From Nocardia sp. CC227C (lineage in GTDB: Bacteria; Actinomycetota; Actinomycetes; Mycobacteriales; Mycobacteriaceae): 64,000 nucleotides of DNA. Shown here piece by piece: positions 9,062-17,804 of this stretch (position 1 is the stretch's first letter; the number at the start of each line of letters is the position of its first letter). Location: the NCBI RefSeq assembly GCF_030767025.1, contig NZ_JASITE010000010.1, forward strand, positions 1-64,000. Direction: 5' to 3'. A program made the position numbers and the translations under genes. The notes beneath the pieces were generated by a model, which saw nothing but the letters and a program-made list of their open reading frames with translations, made no database searches and had not been told where the DNA came from.

Positions 9062-10285
9062 TCACAGGTTGCCGCGGGCCTCCTGTTCGCGTTCGATGGC
9101 CTGGAAGAGGGCCTTGAAGTTGCCCTTGCCGAAACCGAGGGAGCCGTGGCGTTCGATGAGCTCGAAAAAGACGGTGGGCCGGTCGGTGACCGGTTTGCAG
9201 AAGATCTGGAGCAGGTAGCCGTCCTCGTCGCGGTCGACCAGGATGCCGCGGCGCTGGAGTTCCTCCACCGGGACGCGGACGTGGCCGATGCGGGCGCGCA
9301 GCTCCGGGTCCTCGTAGTAGGCGTCGGGCGTGGCGAGGAACTCGATGCCCTCGCGGCGCAGGCAGTCGACGGCGGTGAGGATGTCGCCCGTGGCCAGGGC
9401 GATGTGCTGGACACCGGGGCCCCGGTAGAACTCCAGGTACTCGTCGATCTGGGAGCGCTTGGGTCCGTCGGCGGGTTCGTTGAGGGGGAACTTCACGCGG
9501 TGGTTGCCGTTGGCGACGACCTTGGACATGAGCGCCGAGTAGTCGGTGGCGATGTCGTCGCCGACGAATTCGGCCATGTTCTCGAAACCCATGACGCGGC
9601 GGTAGAACTCGACCCACTCGTCCATGCGCCCCAGCTCCACGTTGCCGACCACGTGGTCGATGGCCTGGAAGAGGCGGCGCGGCGCGCCGGGGCGCGGCTC
9701 GTAGCCGGAGGTGCGCGCGATATAGCCGGGCAGGTAGGGGCCCGAATAGCGGGAGCGGTCGATCAGCGTGTGCCTGGTCTCGCCGTAGGTGGCGATGGCG
9801 GCGGCGCGCACGGTGCCGAATTCGTCTGTCTCGTCGTACGGTTCGACCAGCACGGTCGCGCCCTGGGCGCGGGCGTGGGCGATGCAGCGGTCCACGTCCG
9901 GGACCTCCAGGGCGATGTCGACGACCCCGTCCCCGTGCCGATCATGGTGTGCCACCAGGGAACTCGCGGGATTCACCGCACCCTTGACGACGAATCGGAC
10001 GCCACCGCTGCGCAGCACGTACGATTTGTGGTCACGGTTGCCGGTCTCGGGACCCGAGTACGCCTCCAAGCGCAGCCCGAAGGCGGATTCCAGATAGTGC
10101 GCGGCCTGGGTGGCGTTGCCCACCACCCAGACCAACGCGTCCCAGCCCAGCACGGGGAACGGGTCGGCGGCCGCGTCGTGGTCCACCAGGCCGACGAGGC
10201 GACGCAACTCGTCCTCGGGCGGCAGGTCGGTGGCCGTGGGCCGATCCGGCGGTTGAACAGGTGCGGCGGTTGCCTCGATGCTCAT
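9062..10285 (-). CDS. hppD: 4-hydroxyphenylpyruvate dioxygenase
   Basis: HPPD, 407 residues, converts 4-hydroxyphenylpyruvate to homogentisate with O2 in tyrosine degradation. It has two vicinal-oxygen-chelate domains. The Fe(II) ligands of the C-terminal domain are visible as His211 (QAIDHVVGN), His294 (GVQHIAL) and Glu375 (VFFELIERHG). The C-terminal GKGNFKALFQAIE helix that gates the active site is present. No homogentisate dioxygenase is in the window. It is divergent from an Lrp/AsnC regulator 134 bases away, which is its likely controller. No classical ribosome-binding site precedes the ATG. Confidence 0.96.
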   Translation of the reverse strand: MSIEATAAPVQPPDRPTATDLPPEDELRRLVGLVDHDAAADPFPVLGWDALVWVVGNATQAAHYLESAFGLRLEAYSGPETGNRDHKSYVLRSGGVRFVVKGAVNPASSLVAHHDRHGDGVVDIALEVPDVDRCIAHARAQGATVLVEPYDETDEFGTVRAAAIATYGETRHTLIDRSRYSGPYLPGYIARTSGYEPRPGAPRRLFQAIDHVVGNVELGRMDEWVEFYRRVMGFENMAEFVGDDIATDYSALMSKVVANGNHRVKFPLNEPADGPKRSQIDEYLEFYRGPGVQHIALATGDILTAVDCLRREGIEFLATPDAYYEDPELRARIGHVRVPVEELQRRGILVDRDEDGYLLQIFCKPVTDRPTVFFELIERHGSLGFGKGNFKALFQAIEREQEARGNL

Positions 10286-10419
10286 GAAACCAGGAAAGGC
10301 CCACGGCCGCTGATGGGCAATATCGCCGAATTTCAGTAGACACCCTGGTGAATTACGTCACCATCTTGCCGTTGGTGCTGGACAATTTGAATAGAACACC
10401 CTGCGAACGGAGATCCGCC
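10286..10419. promoter_or_regulatory. Divergent hppD/lrp promoter region with palindrome
   Basis: The shared intergenic region contains GGTGAATTACGTCACC at 10347-10362, a 5-6-5 inverted repeat with an AT-rich centre like many Lrp/AsnC sites. It lies midway between the two starts. A binding role is inferred. Confidence 0.5.
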
Positions 10420-10938
10420 ATGGCACGCACTCCCGCCAAGCTGGACGAGCTGGACCTGGCCATCCTCACCGCCATGCACGAGCATCAGAAGGCGGGCATC
10501 CTCGAGCTGTCCCGCCGCACTCGAGTGGCCCGCGCGACCGTGCAATCACGCATCGCCCGGATGGAGGAAGCCGGGGTCATCGCCTCCTACGACCCCCAGA
10601 TCGATGTCAGCGCAGCCGGTTTCGACGTGGAAGCCTTCGTCACCCTGGAGATCGCGCAGGGTGCGCTGGAGGCGGTGGCCGCCGATCTGGCCGCCATCCC
10701 CGGCGTGCTGGAGGCGTATGCCACCACCGGTTCCAGCGATGTGCTGTGCCGCATCGGCGCGGATTCGCACGCCGGTCTGCAAACGGTGCTGCTGAGCATC
10801 GACCGCACCTCCTCGGTGGTGCGCTCGCACAGCGTGATCGTGCTGTCCACGGTCGTCGCGCGCCGCACCCTGCCCCTGCTGCGCACCCTCACCCCGACCG
10901 CCACCAGCAAGGCCCCCGCCTACCGCAACGCGCACTGA
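10420..10938 (+). CDS. Lrp/AsnC family transcriptional regulator
   Basis: A 172-residue Lrp/AsnC-type regulator. The N-terminal winged helix-turn-helix covers about residues 8-55 (LDELDLAIL, then RVARATVQSRIARMEEAGVI). A C-terminal ligand-binding ferredoxin-like domain follows (GVLEAYATTGSSDVLCRI). These proteins form octamer-like assemblies and respond to amino acids or aromatic metabolites. The start is set by GGAG seven bases before the ATG at 10420. Its divergence from hppD suggests it senses tyrosine or a tyrosine catabolite, as in other actinobacteria; this is inferred. Confidence 0.9.
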   Translation: MARTPAKLDELDLAILTAMHEHQKAGILELSRRTRVARATVQSRIARMEEAGVIASYDPQIDVSAAGFDVEAFVTLEIAQGALEAVAADLAAIPGVLEAYATTGSSDVLCRIGADSHAGLQTVLLSIDRTSSVVRSHSVIVLSTVVARRTLPLLRTLTPTATSKAPAYRNAH

Positions 10939-11280
10939 GCGGCCCGCGCGGCGCGGACCGGCGCACGCGTAGCGCGGAATGGCGGCTTCCCCGGTAGCCA
11001 GCGATGGGCATTCGCACACGGGCGGCTACCGGCGCGGACCTTCGCTGTCGCCGACGCGTGATCGGTCACCGTGCGGCCCGCGGCTTCCATGAGTCCCTGT
11101 ATCCGCGGCAGCCGGGCTCGAGCACACGCACTGCCCCCGCCAGCGAGGCCGCCAGCGGCTCGTCCTCGATGCCGACGCTCCGATCCGGCCATGCTGCGGT
11201 ATTTCGACTCGCCCGGCATCGCGTCGGACGCCCCGATCACCGGGGTGGAGCGGGGCGATTTCGCGGGCACCGTGGTGGTG
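10939..11280. other. Gene-free interval, no recognised content
   Basis: About 340 bases between the convergent Lrp and LuxR genes. A plus-strand frame near 11190 reads MLRYFDSPGIASDAPITGVERGD (given here in part) and runs without a break into the antisense of the LuxR gene. It matches nothing I recognise and may be a gene remnant. No clear terminator hairpin was found. Confidence 0.3.
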
Positions 11281-12399
11281 CTAGTCGGCCTCGACGCGGA
11301 TGGTGCGACGTTCGGCGGCGGGCAGCTGGAATTCGGTGAAGAGTTTGGCGACCAGTTCGCCGCGGCTGGTGACGCCGACCTTGTCGAAGATGGCCTTCAC
11401 GTGGTCGCGGACGGTGTGCGGGGAGAGATGGAGCTTTTCGGCGATCTCGGCGGTGGGCAGGCCGCGGGCGATCTGTTCGACGACGTCGAGTTCACGGCGT
11501 GTCAGTTCGTAGGCGGCCAGAACGAGGGCGGCGACCTCGGAGGGGGTGGCGGGCTCGATGACCATGGCGGTCATGCCGGGGCGGCCGTTGGCGTCGCGCA
11601 GGCAGGAGGCGTGGCAGACCAGCCAGCGGCCGGAGCCGGAGCGGATGCGGATGCGGGCGCTGGTCCCGGTCAGGCGGGCGCGGCCCGCGGTGCTGAGAAT
11701 CCAGACCGGCAGCGGTAGGTCGATGCCGAGCGGGGTGGGCGTGGCCGGGCCGGGCGGCAGGCGGGCGAGCAGGTCGCGGGCCTCGTCGTTGATGGAGACC
11801 AGTGCGCCTTCGGAGTCGAAGAGCAGCATGCCGGGGGCATCGGAGGCGTCCTCGGGGACCGGCTGCTGATCGGCTGCGGGCTGGGCGAAGGAGCGCAGGC
11901 GCTGGGCGATCGGCGTGGACAGCGATTCGACGAGAGCGAGGTCGGCGGCGGCGAATTCGGCGCGGCCGCGCTCGCGGAACAGGCTCAGCTGGCCCCACGG
12001 CCGGCCGTCGATCCGGAAGACCGCGCGCAGTTCGTCGTCGAAACCGCGCGGGCGCATGAAGTTCCGGTACAGCGGGCTCCGCCCGGGGCGGCCACCGGTG
12101 ACGGCGCGCAGGCCCGCGACCGGGACGGCGGCGCGGGCCAGATCGCGGAAGAGATTGACGTTCTCGGCGAAGAACTCCGACTCCCAATAGGTGCCGCAGC
12201 CGCCCTCGTGCAGGTTCTCCACCCGCACCGGCGCGGTGGTCAGGCCGTTGACCGGATCGGTGGCCACCCACACCGCCGCGTCGAACGGGGCGATCCGACG
12301 CAGGCGAGCGGAGGTCTCGGCGAACAGCGTGTGGGCGTCCGGGGCCGCCGCGATATCGGAGAGCAGCGCCGCCACCGTGTTCCGGGTCGGAGTGGTCAT
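11281..12399 (-). CDS. LuxR-family regulator with GAF-like sensor region
   Basis: About 372 residues. The first about 180 residues look like a GAF-type sensor fold, the middle like a PAS-type segment (MLLFDSEGALVSINDEA), and the C-terminal 65 residues are a LuxR helix-turn-helix (LTRRELDVVEQIARGLPTAEIA, SPHTVRDHVKAIFDKVGV). This layout occurs in actinobacterial one-component regulators. The ligand is unknown. Start codons at 12399, 12408 and 12444 are all in frame; 12399 is favoured by AGGATGG upstream, with modest certainty. It is divergent from a FAD-dependent protein and may control it. Confidence 0.8.
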   Translation of the reverse strand: MTTPTRNTVAALLSDIAAAPDAHTLFAETSARLRRIAPFDAAVWVATDPVNGLTTAPVRVENLHEGGCGTYWESEFFAENVNLFRDLARAAVPVAGLRAVTGGRPGRSPLYRNFMRPRGFDDELRAVFRIDGRPWGQLSLFRERGRAEFAAADLALVESLSTPIAQRLRSFAQPAADQQPVPEDASDAPGMLLFDSEGALVSINDEARDLLARLPPGPATPTPLGIDLPLPVWILSTAGRARLTGTSARIRIRSGSGRWLVCHASCLRDANGRPGMTAMVIEPATPSEVAALVLAAYELTRRELDVVEQIARGLPTAEIAEKLHLSPHTVRDHVKAIFDKVGVTSRGELVAKLFTEFQLPAAERRTIRVEAD

Positions 12400-12562
12400 G
12401 TCCGCCATCCTGCTGCGCGCGCCCGCACGTCCGCCATCCCGCATATGAGGGGGAACCGCCGAGTACGCCGGGAATTCCCCGCATTTGCGGGATGGGAACC
12501 GGGCGGCGGTCCGATGAGGCTGGTCAGCGCATCACTACCGGATCGAAAAAGGGAGCACCGCC

Positions 12563-14011
12563 ATGCACATCGGGATCATCGGATCGGGCGCCGCCACGGT
12601 CGGACTGCTGGACGCCCTCGCCGCGGCGGGCGGCAAGCCGGGCGCGGTCACGGTTTTCGACGGAGCGGCCGCACTGTGGCGCGGCCGGGCGTATCAGCCC
12701 GATATCGAAGCCGTCCGCGTCAATGCGCCGCCGCCGATCATGTCGATTCGCGCCGGAGATCCGGGGCACTATCAGCGCTGGCTCGACGAACGCGATGATG
12801 CGGCCGGGTATCTCGACGAGGCCCTCGGTCAGCCGCTCGTCCCGCGCGCAGTCTACGGCCGCTACCTCGAGGACACCGCTCGCGCCGCCATCGCCGAATT
12901 GCGCGCGGCCGGTTGGCGGGTGAGCGTCGTTCAGTCACGAGTCACCGGATTCACGCGCGCGGACCACGCGGTGTTGCACACCGAGGACGGCAGCGCTGTC
13001 CCGGTCGATCGGGCCGTGCTGAGCGTCGGAAGTGGCCGTCCCCGTGACCATTACGGACTGACGGGGGCACGCGGCTATGTGAACGAGCCGTATCCGCTGG
13101 CGCACACCCTGCCCGCCGTCCCCGCCGACGCGCACGTCGCGGTGATCGGCAGCGGTCTCACCGCGGTCGACATCGCGGCCGGTCTCACCGCCCGAGGCCA
13201 CACCGGCCCGATCAGTTTCCTGTCCCGCACCGGCGCACTGCCGTTCGTGCAGCAGCGCCCCGCGCGCCTGGAACCACGGCATCTGCTGCCGGATGTCATC
13301 GCCCGGCGCGGCGAACTCGACTTCACGGAACTGATTTCACTCATGCGCGCCGAACTCGCCGAGCTCGGCCAGGATTTCAGCACCCTCGCCACCGAAATCC
13401 TCACCGCCGACACCGAGCATCCGGTCGATCGCCTGCGGCGGCAGCTGGCGGCGGTCGACTCCTCGTATCTGGGACTGCGCCTGCTCACCATGCTCATTCG
13501 CATCACCGGCCCGGTCGCCTGGCCGCGACTCGCCGAGGCGGACCGGACCCTGCTGCGCGAACGCTACTTCCGGACCGTCAACGGCCTCAGCTCGCCGATG
13601 GTGCCGCACAATGCGAAAATCGTGCTGCGCCTGCTGGATTCGGGACAGTTGCGGCTGCGGCCCGGGGTACGCAAGATCGAGGCCCGATCCGGCGGCGGAT
13701 TCACCGTCTTCGACGCCACCGAGTGGACCGCGGACGCGGTGTTCAACGCCGTCAACCCCTCCGCCTACACCACGCCGCAGGACAGCGAACCACTGCTGAG
13801 CGCCCTGCTCGAAGCCCACGCCGCCGAACTCCATCCGGCGGGTGGCCTCACCGTCGATCCGGCCACCCGCAGCCTCCTCGTCGGCGGCCACCCCGATCCG
13901 ACCTGGCACATCCTCGGAAACCTCGCGGCCACATCGATGTTCATCGCCACCAACCCGCCCGGCCTGGCCGCCGAGGCCGCCCGCCTCGCCCGGAGTCTGC
14001 AGGACGGGTAG
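12563..14011 (+). CDS. FAD/NAD(P)-binding oxidoreductase (HpxO/lysine-monooxygenase-like fold)
   Basis: A 482-residue protein with an N-terminal Rossmann motif GIIGSGAATVG at residues 4-14 and a second dinucleotide motif VAVIGSGLTAVDIAAGL near residue 195. The C-terminal GNLAATSMFIATNPPG is a typical FAD-closing segment. It fits the FAD-NAD(P)-binding family (PF13454 type) often annotated as a hydroxyacylglutathione-like or acetoin-type protein without proof. The reaction is unknown. The start is preceded by an AAAGGGAGCACC site. The only close neighbour is the divergent LuxR gene, 163 bases away. Confidence 0.75.
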   Translation: MHIGIIGSGAATVGLLDALAAAGGKPGAVTVFDGAAALWRGRAYQPDIEAVRVNAPPPIMSIRAGDPGHYQRWLDERDDAAGYLDEALGQPLVPRAVYGRYLEDTARAAIAELRAAGWRVSVVQSRVTGFTRADHAVLHTEDGSAVPVDRAVLSVGSGRPRDHYGLTGARGYVNEPYPLAHTLPAVPADAHVAVIGSGLTAVDIAAGLTARGHTGPISFLSRTGALPFVQQRPARLEPRHLLPDVIARRGELDFTELISLMRAELAELGQDFSTLATEILTADTEHPVDRLRRQLAAVDSSYLGLRLLTMLIRITGPVAWPRLAEADRTLLRERYFRTVNGLSSPMVPHNAKIVLRLLDSGQLRLRPGVRKIEARSGGGFTVFDATEWTADAVFNAVNPSAYTTPQDSEPLLSALLEAHAAELHPAGGLTVDPATRSLLVGGHPDPTWHILGNLAATSMFIATNPPGLAAEAARLARSLQDG

Positions 14012-14048
14012 CGGCTCGGACCTGGAGCGCCGCCGCGGAACCGTCGGG

Positions 14049-14696
14049 TCAGCGGCGGTGCAGGCGGGTGATGAGACCACGCACGTGGGCTTCGGCGGCG
14101 GTGCGGGCCTGGACGGGGTCGCCGGATTCGAGGGCCTCCACGATGCGGCGGTGTTCGCGCAGGGCGGTGCGGCGGTTGCGGTCACGGGTCCACAGGTCGC
14201 CGCGGTAGAGGTGGGCCTGGGCTTCGAGGCGGCCGAGTTCCTCGGCGAGGGTGGCGTTTCCGGCGCGGTCCCGAATGAAGGTGTGGAATTCCAGGTCGAG
14301 GGCGGTGTCGCGAGCCGGGTCGGCGTCCCCGTGCAGGTTGTCGGCCTGGACGGCGAGCAGGCCGGTGAGCTTGCCGAGATCGGCTTCGGTGAGGCGGGTG
14401 GCGGCCTCGGCGGCGGCGAGACCGTCGAGCACCGCGCGCACGGCAAGCACCTCGCGAATCCGGGCGTCGTCCACCACGGCCACCCGCGCCCCCGCGTGCG
14501 GGACGTTGACGGCCAACCCCTCGTAGATGAGCTGCTGCACGGCCTCGCGGACCGGGCTGCGGCTGACCCCGAGGCGGCCGGACAGCGCGAGCACGCTCAG
14601 CGGCGCGCCGGGTTCCAGTTCGCCGGAGAGCACCAGCTGCCGCAGCTGCCGGTGTACCGAGGGGCCGAGCAGGTCGGCGGTGGTGTCGTCGGCCAT
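14049..14696 (-). CDS. GntR-family regulator (FadR/FCD type)
   Basis: A 215-residue GntR regulator. The winged helix-turn-helix is at about residues 13-70 (SGRLGVSRSPVREAVQQLIYEGL). An all-helical FCD effector domain follows, with the metal-binding pattern of conserved His and Asp/Glu residues (LEFHTFI, EHRRIVEAL). The start at 14696 has AAAGGA upstream. It is the last gene of the six-gene operon running from the amidohydrolase, 25 bases after the oxygenase, and is the likely local repressor responding to the imported substrate or a product. Confidence 0.88.
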   Translation of the reverse strand: MADDTTADLLGPSVHRQLRQLVLSGELEPGAPLSVLALSGRLGVSRSPVREAVQQLIYEGLAVNVPHAGARVAVVDDARIREVLAVRAVLDGLAAAEAATRLTEADLGKLTGLLAVQADNLHGDADPARDTALDLEFHTFIRDRAGNATLAEELGRLEAQAHLYRGDLWTRDRNRRTALREHRRIVEALESGDPVQARTAAEAHVRGLITRLHRR

Positions 14697-14721
14697 GGGG
14701 TCCTTTCTCTCCGGCTCGAAA

Positions 14722-15711
14722 TTACATCCGCGGCCGGTAGTTGGCCCGCACCCGCTCCGCCAGGAACTCGGCGGCGGTGACGGGCGGGTAGACGCCGCGC
14801 GGGCCCTGGATGACGGCGTCGCGGTCGGCCTGGGCGAAGTAGGCGATGCTGTAGCGCTCGCCCTGGTACTCGTCGCGGCCCGGGCTGCGCACCCGGTGGA
14901 AGTTGGAGGGCAGCAGGTCATCGCTCCAGCGGGTGAGCATATCGCCGATATTGCAGGTGATGAGCGAGGAGGAGGGTGTGATGGAGGTCCACCGCTGGTC
15001 GTCCATCTCCCGGCCGGGGCAGACCTGCAGCCCGCCCTGGCCGTCGCGCTGGAAAAGCAGGGTGAGGCAGTCGAAATCGGTGTGCGCGCCAGCCCGCCAG
15101 CGGCCGGGCGCATCGCGCAGCTCCTCGGGGACGGCGAAGTAGTGCAGCAGTCGCAGGGTGCTCTGGTAGTGCTCCGACGCCGGATCGTGCGCGGCGGTGA
15201 AGTGCTCGCGCGCCAGCCCGAGCCGGTCGGCGAAGCAGGACAGCACGCGCATGGCCACGCTCCAGCAGCGATGCTCGAAATCCAGGACGGCGGAGACGAA
15301 TCCGGGCAGTTCGGCCTCGGTGGGCCACCGGCCCGTCATATGCGGGCGGGTGATCTGGTAGGACTCCTTCTGATCGGGCACGCCGATGGAGGGGCGCACC
15401 TGGCTCAGGCTCTCCCAACCCACGTTGTCCGCCTTGACCAGCGGGTATTTGGCCTTCACGGATTCCGGCAGCGCGAAGAACGCCGCGGCGCGGGCGAAGG
15501 CATCGTCCAGCTGCCACTGCGGGATGCCGTGACCGGAGAGCTGGAAGAAGCCGATCTCGGTGGCGGCGGTCCACAGCTGGTCGGTGATCTCGGCGCGGCG
15601 GTGGTCGAAGTCGGTGAGGTCGATGACGCGGATCTCGCGGGCGGTCTCCGCGCCCGGTCCGCCCATACGCTTCTCACGGTCGACTTCGGACAGGCCGTAT
15701 CCGGTTGTCAT
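14722..15711 (-). CDS. 2-oxoglutarate/Fe(II)-type oxygenase, isopenicillin N synthase-like
   Basis: A 329-residue non-haem iron enzyme. The N-terminal DIOX_N segment is visible (EIGFFQLSGHGI). The 2-His-1-carboxylate triad is His210, Asp212 and His272, and the Arg286-x-Ser288 pair is placed to bind 2-oxoglutarate. The family hydroxylates, dealkylates or closes rings. The presence of Arg-x-Ser favours a 2-oxoglutarate-dependent reaction over true penicillin-type cyclisation. In the operon it sits between a solute-binding protein and a GntR regulator, so its substrate is probably what the ABC importer brings in or what the amidohydrolase makes. Confidence 0.88.
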   Translation of the reverse strand: MTTGYGLSEVDREKRMGGPGAETAREIRVIDLTDFDHRRAEITDQLWTAATEIGFFQLSGHGIPQWQLDDAFARAAAFFALPESVKAKYPLVKADNVGWESLSQVRPSIGVPDQKESYQITRPHMTGRWPTEAELPGFVSAVLDFEHRCWSVAMRVLSCFADRLGLAREHFTAAHDPASEHYQSTLRLLHYFAVPEELRDAPGRWRAGAHTDFDCLTLLFQRDGQGGLQVCPGREMDDQRWTSITPSSSLITCNIGDMLTRWSDDLLPSNFHRVRSPGRDEYQGERYSIAYFAQADRDAVIQGPRGVYPPVTAAEFLAERVRANYRPRM

Positions 15712-15779
15712 GGTTGCCCTTTCGGTCGGTTCCGGGCGGTGGTCCGCCCGGATGGCGGGTTGCTCGGTCGGCGGTCGCC

Positions 15780-16946
15780 TCAGTCGGCGGCGGCGATGCC
15801 GCGGTCCAGGAACTCGGTCGTGATCAGGTCGGCGGCGGTCAGGGTGGCGGGGATGTCCGCACCACCGCGGCGCAGGATCGGTGCGAACTCGTCGATGACA
15901 CGCTGCACCCGCGCGGGGTCGAAACTGCCGATGACACCGTCGGTGTCATTGCCGACCAAGCCGTTGTCGATGAGGGCCCGGGAGCCGAAGGCGGCGAGTT
16001 CGGCGCTGTACGGACCGAAGTTGGCGCTCTTGGCGACCACATCGACGACCACCTCGTTGACATGCGCTGGGTCGGCATGGAATTCGGCCGTGGCCCGTTG
16101 GATCATGGGCACCAGGCGGCGCAGGCAGGGGCGCAGTTCGTCGAGTTTGTCGGCGCGCACGTTCACGGTGCGGGCGTAGCCCTCGTAGCCGACGTCGCGC
16201 AGCAGCTGATAGGCCACCGGCTTGTTCCACGCCCGCACCTCGTGCTCGTAGACGTACGGTTCGGAGTTGGCGAAGCCCTGCTGGGCGAAGGACGGATCGG
16301 CGACGAAGCGCGACGGTGAACTGTCGTAGGAGGCGTCGATCTGCTCGGCCCGCACCAGTCCGCGCGCCACCAGCCAGTCCGGATACAGCTGTCCCTGCGA
16401 AACCACGAGGGGCGCACCGGATTCGCCGATATCGGCGATGCCCCGCCAGTCCGGGTGTGTCGCCGGATCCCACATGAGGAGCTGCGGGCTGTAGCGCAGC
16501 AGGGTGGTGACGCCGATCAGCGGCTGCTGTCCGGCCGCGGCGATGGCGTGTTCGGAATGCGCCAGGCCCAGGGTGATGGAGTCGTCGACGTACATCTGGG
16601 AGGGCACGGTCTGGAATCCGATGGCCGGGCCGCCGGCGCGGATCTCCAGGTCCACGCCGGTGTCCCTGCCGTCCACCGCCAGCGGTCCGGTGACCTTGTT
16701 GTTGTCGGAGTCGACACGGTAGCCGGGACCGAGCAGACCGAAAATGGGGCCGGAATCGGTTTCGGGCTCCCACTGGAGCTGGACGACGACGGTGTCGGGG
16801 CAGGCTCCGGCCAACTGCTGTTCAGCTGGGGCGGAGGGCAATTCGACGGCGGCGGGGTCGGCGTCCGTACCGGAACAGGCGGTGAGGGCGACCGCAGCGA
16901 GAGCGGCAAGCGCGGCCACGCGGGCACGGCGAAGACAGGTGTGCAT
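15780..16946 (-). CDS. ABC importer solute-binding lipoprotein
   Basis: A 388-residue exported lipoprotein. The signal peptide ends in LTAC with lipidated Cys24. The mature region has the two-lobe pattern of SsuA/ThiY (NMT1-like) binding proteins, though divergent (VVVQLQWEP, then a loop-rich first lobe). Related proteins bind sulfonates, taurine or pyrimidine and thiamine precursors. It is the third component of the importer with the permease and ATPase just upstream on the transcript. Ligand unknown; the neighbouring amidohydrolase suggests a nitrogenous ring compound. Confidence 0.82.
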   Translation of the reverse strand: MHTCLRRARVAALAALAAVALTACSGTDADPAAVELPSAPAEQQLAGACPDTVVVQLQWEPETDSGPIFGLLGPGYRVDSDNNKVTGPLAVDGRDTGVDLEIRAGGPAIGFQTVPSQMYVDDSITLGLAHSEHAIAAAGQQPLIGVTTLLRYSPQLLMWDPATHPDWRGIADIGESGAPLVVSQGQLYPDWLVARGLVRAEQIDASYDSSPSRFVADPSFAQQGFANSEPYVYEHEVRAWNKPVAYQLLRDVGYEGYARTVNVRADKLDELRPCLRRLVPMIQRATAEFHADPAHVNEVVVDVVAKSANFGPYSAELAAFGSRALIDNGLVGNDTDGVIGSFDPARVQRVIDEFAPILRRGGADIPATLTAADLITTEFLDRGIAAAD

Positions 16947-16973
16947 GGGTTCTCCACAGGGTGAGGATGTAAT

Positions 16974-17804
16974 TCAGCGGCCGGAGGCGTGCCAGCGGCC
17001 GACGGTGAGGCGCTGTGCGGCGGTGAAGAGGGTGAAGACGACGACGCCGAGGAGGGCGGCGAGCAGCAGTGCGGCGAGCAGGTCTTCCGATTGCAACCGC
17101 GCCCGGTAGGTGTCGAGCAGGGTGCCGATGCCCGGCTGCCCCTTGGCGAAGAACATGTCGCCGATGATCGCGCCGGTCACCGCGAGTCCGGCGGCGGTGC
17201 GCAGGCTGGTGAGGATGGAGGGCAGCGCGGCGGGCAATTCCAGCGACAGCAGCCGGCGCAGCCGATTCGCCCGACCGAGGGTGAACAGTTCGCGCAGGTT
17301 GGCGTCCACGGACTGGATGCCGAACAGGGTCATGGCGATGATCGGGTGCACGGCGATGAGCACGCAGACGATGGTCCGCGCGGACATGCCGTAGCCGAAC
17401 CACAGGCCGATGAGCGGCACCACGGCCAGCACCGGAATAGCCTGGAGCACAACGGCGTACGGGTACACCACGCGTTCGATGGCCTTGGCCTGACTCATCA
17501 GCACCCCGATGGCGACGCCGAGGACCGCGGCAACGAACAGCCCGACCAGGGCCACCCGGGCGGTCACCGCGAGCGCCCGCAGCATGGTCTCCACGGTGGC
17601 CGGGTCCAGCAGCGATTCGGTGAGCACGGCGTGCGGCGGCGGCAGCAGGAAGCGGCGGTCGGGGGCGAGCAGCAGCAGCGATACCGCGTACCACGCGCCG
17701 AGGGCCAGACCGACGCACACCACGGGCACCAGGGCCTTGGCGAGCAGCAGCCGGATGGCCGAGCGGGTCGGCGCGGGTGCCGCATCCAGGGGGAGACCGG
17801 CCAT
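16974..17804 (-). CDS. ABC importer permease, SsuC/ThiX-like
   Basis: A 276-residue membrane protein with about six transmembrane helices and the BPD_transp_1 coupling segment (EAA-type loop, around LFTLGRANRLRRLLSLELPAA, here given in part). It forms the channel of the importer. Its ATG overlaps the end of the ATPase gene by one base, so the two are translationally coupled. The SBP gene follows 27 bases after. Confidence 0.88.
   Translation of the reverse strand: MAGLPLDAAPAPTRSAIRLLLAKALVPVVCVGLALGAWYAVSLLLLAPDRRFLLPPPHAVLTESLLDPATVETMLRALAVTARVALVGLFVAAVLGVAIGVLMSQAKAIERVVYPYAVVLQAIPVLAVVPLIGLWFGYGMSARTIVCVLIAVHPIIAMTLFGIQSVDANLRELFTLGRANRLRRLLSLELPAALPSILTSLRTAAGLAVTGAIIGDMFFAKGQPGIGTLLDTYRARLQSEDLLAALLLAALLGVVVFTLFTAAQRLTVGRWHASGR

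Noticed and set aside
12445..12562. Lux-box type operator between the LuxR and FAD genes
   Set aside because: GGGAATTCCCCGCATTTGCGG contains short symmetric pieces but no clear single palindrome matching a known LuxR-family site.
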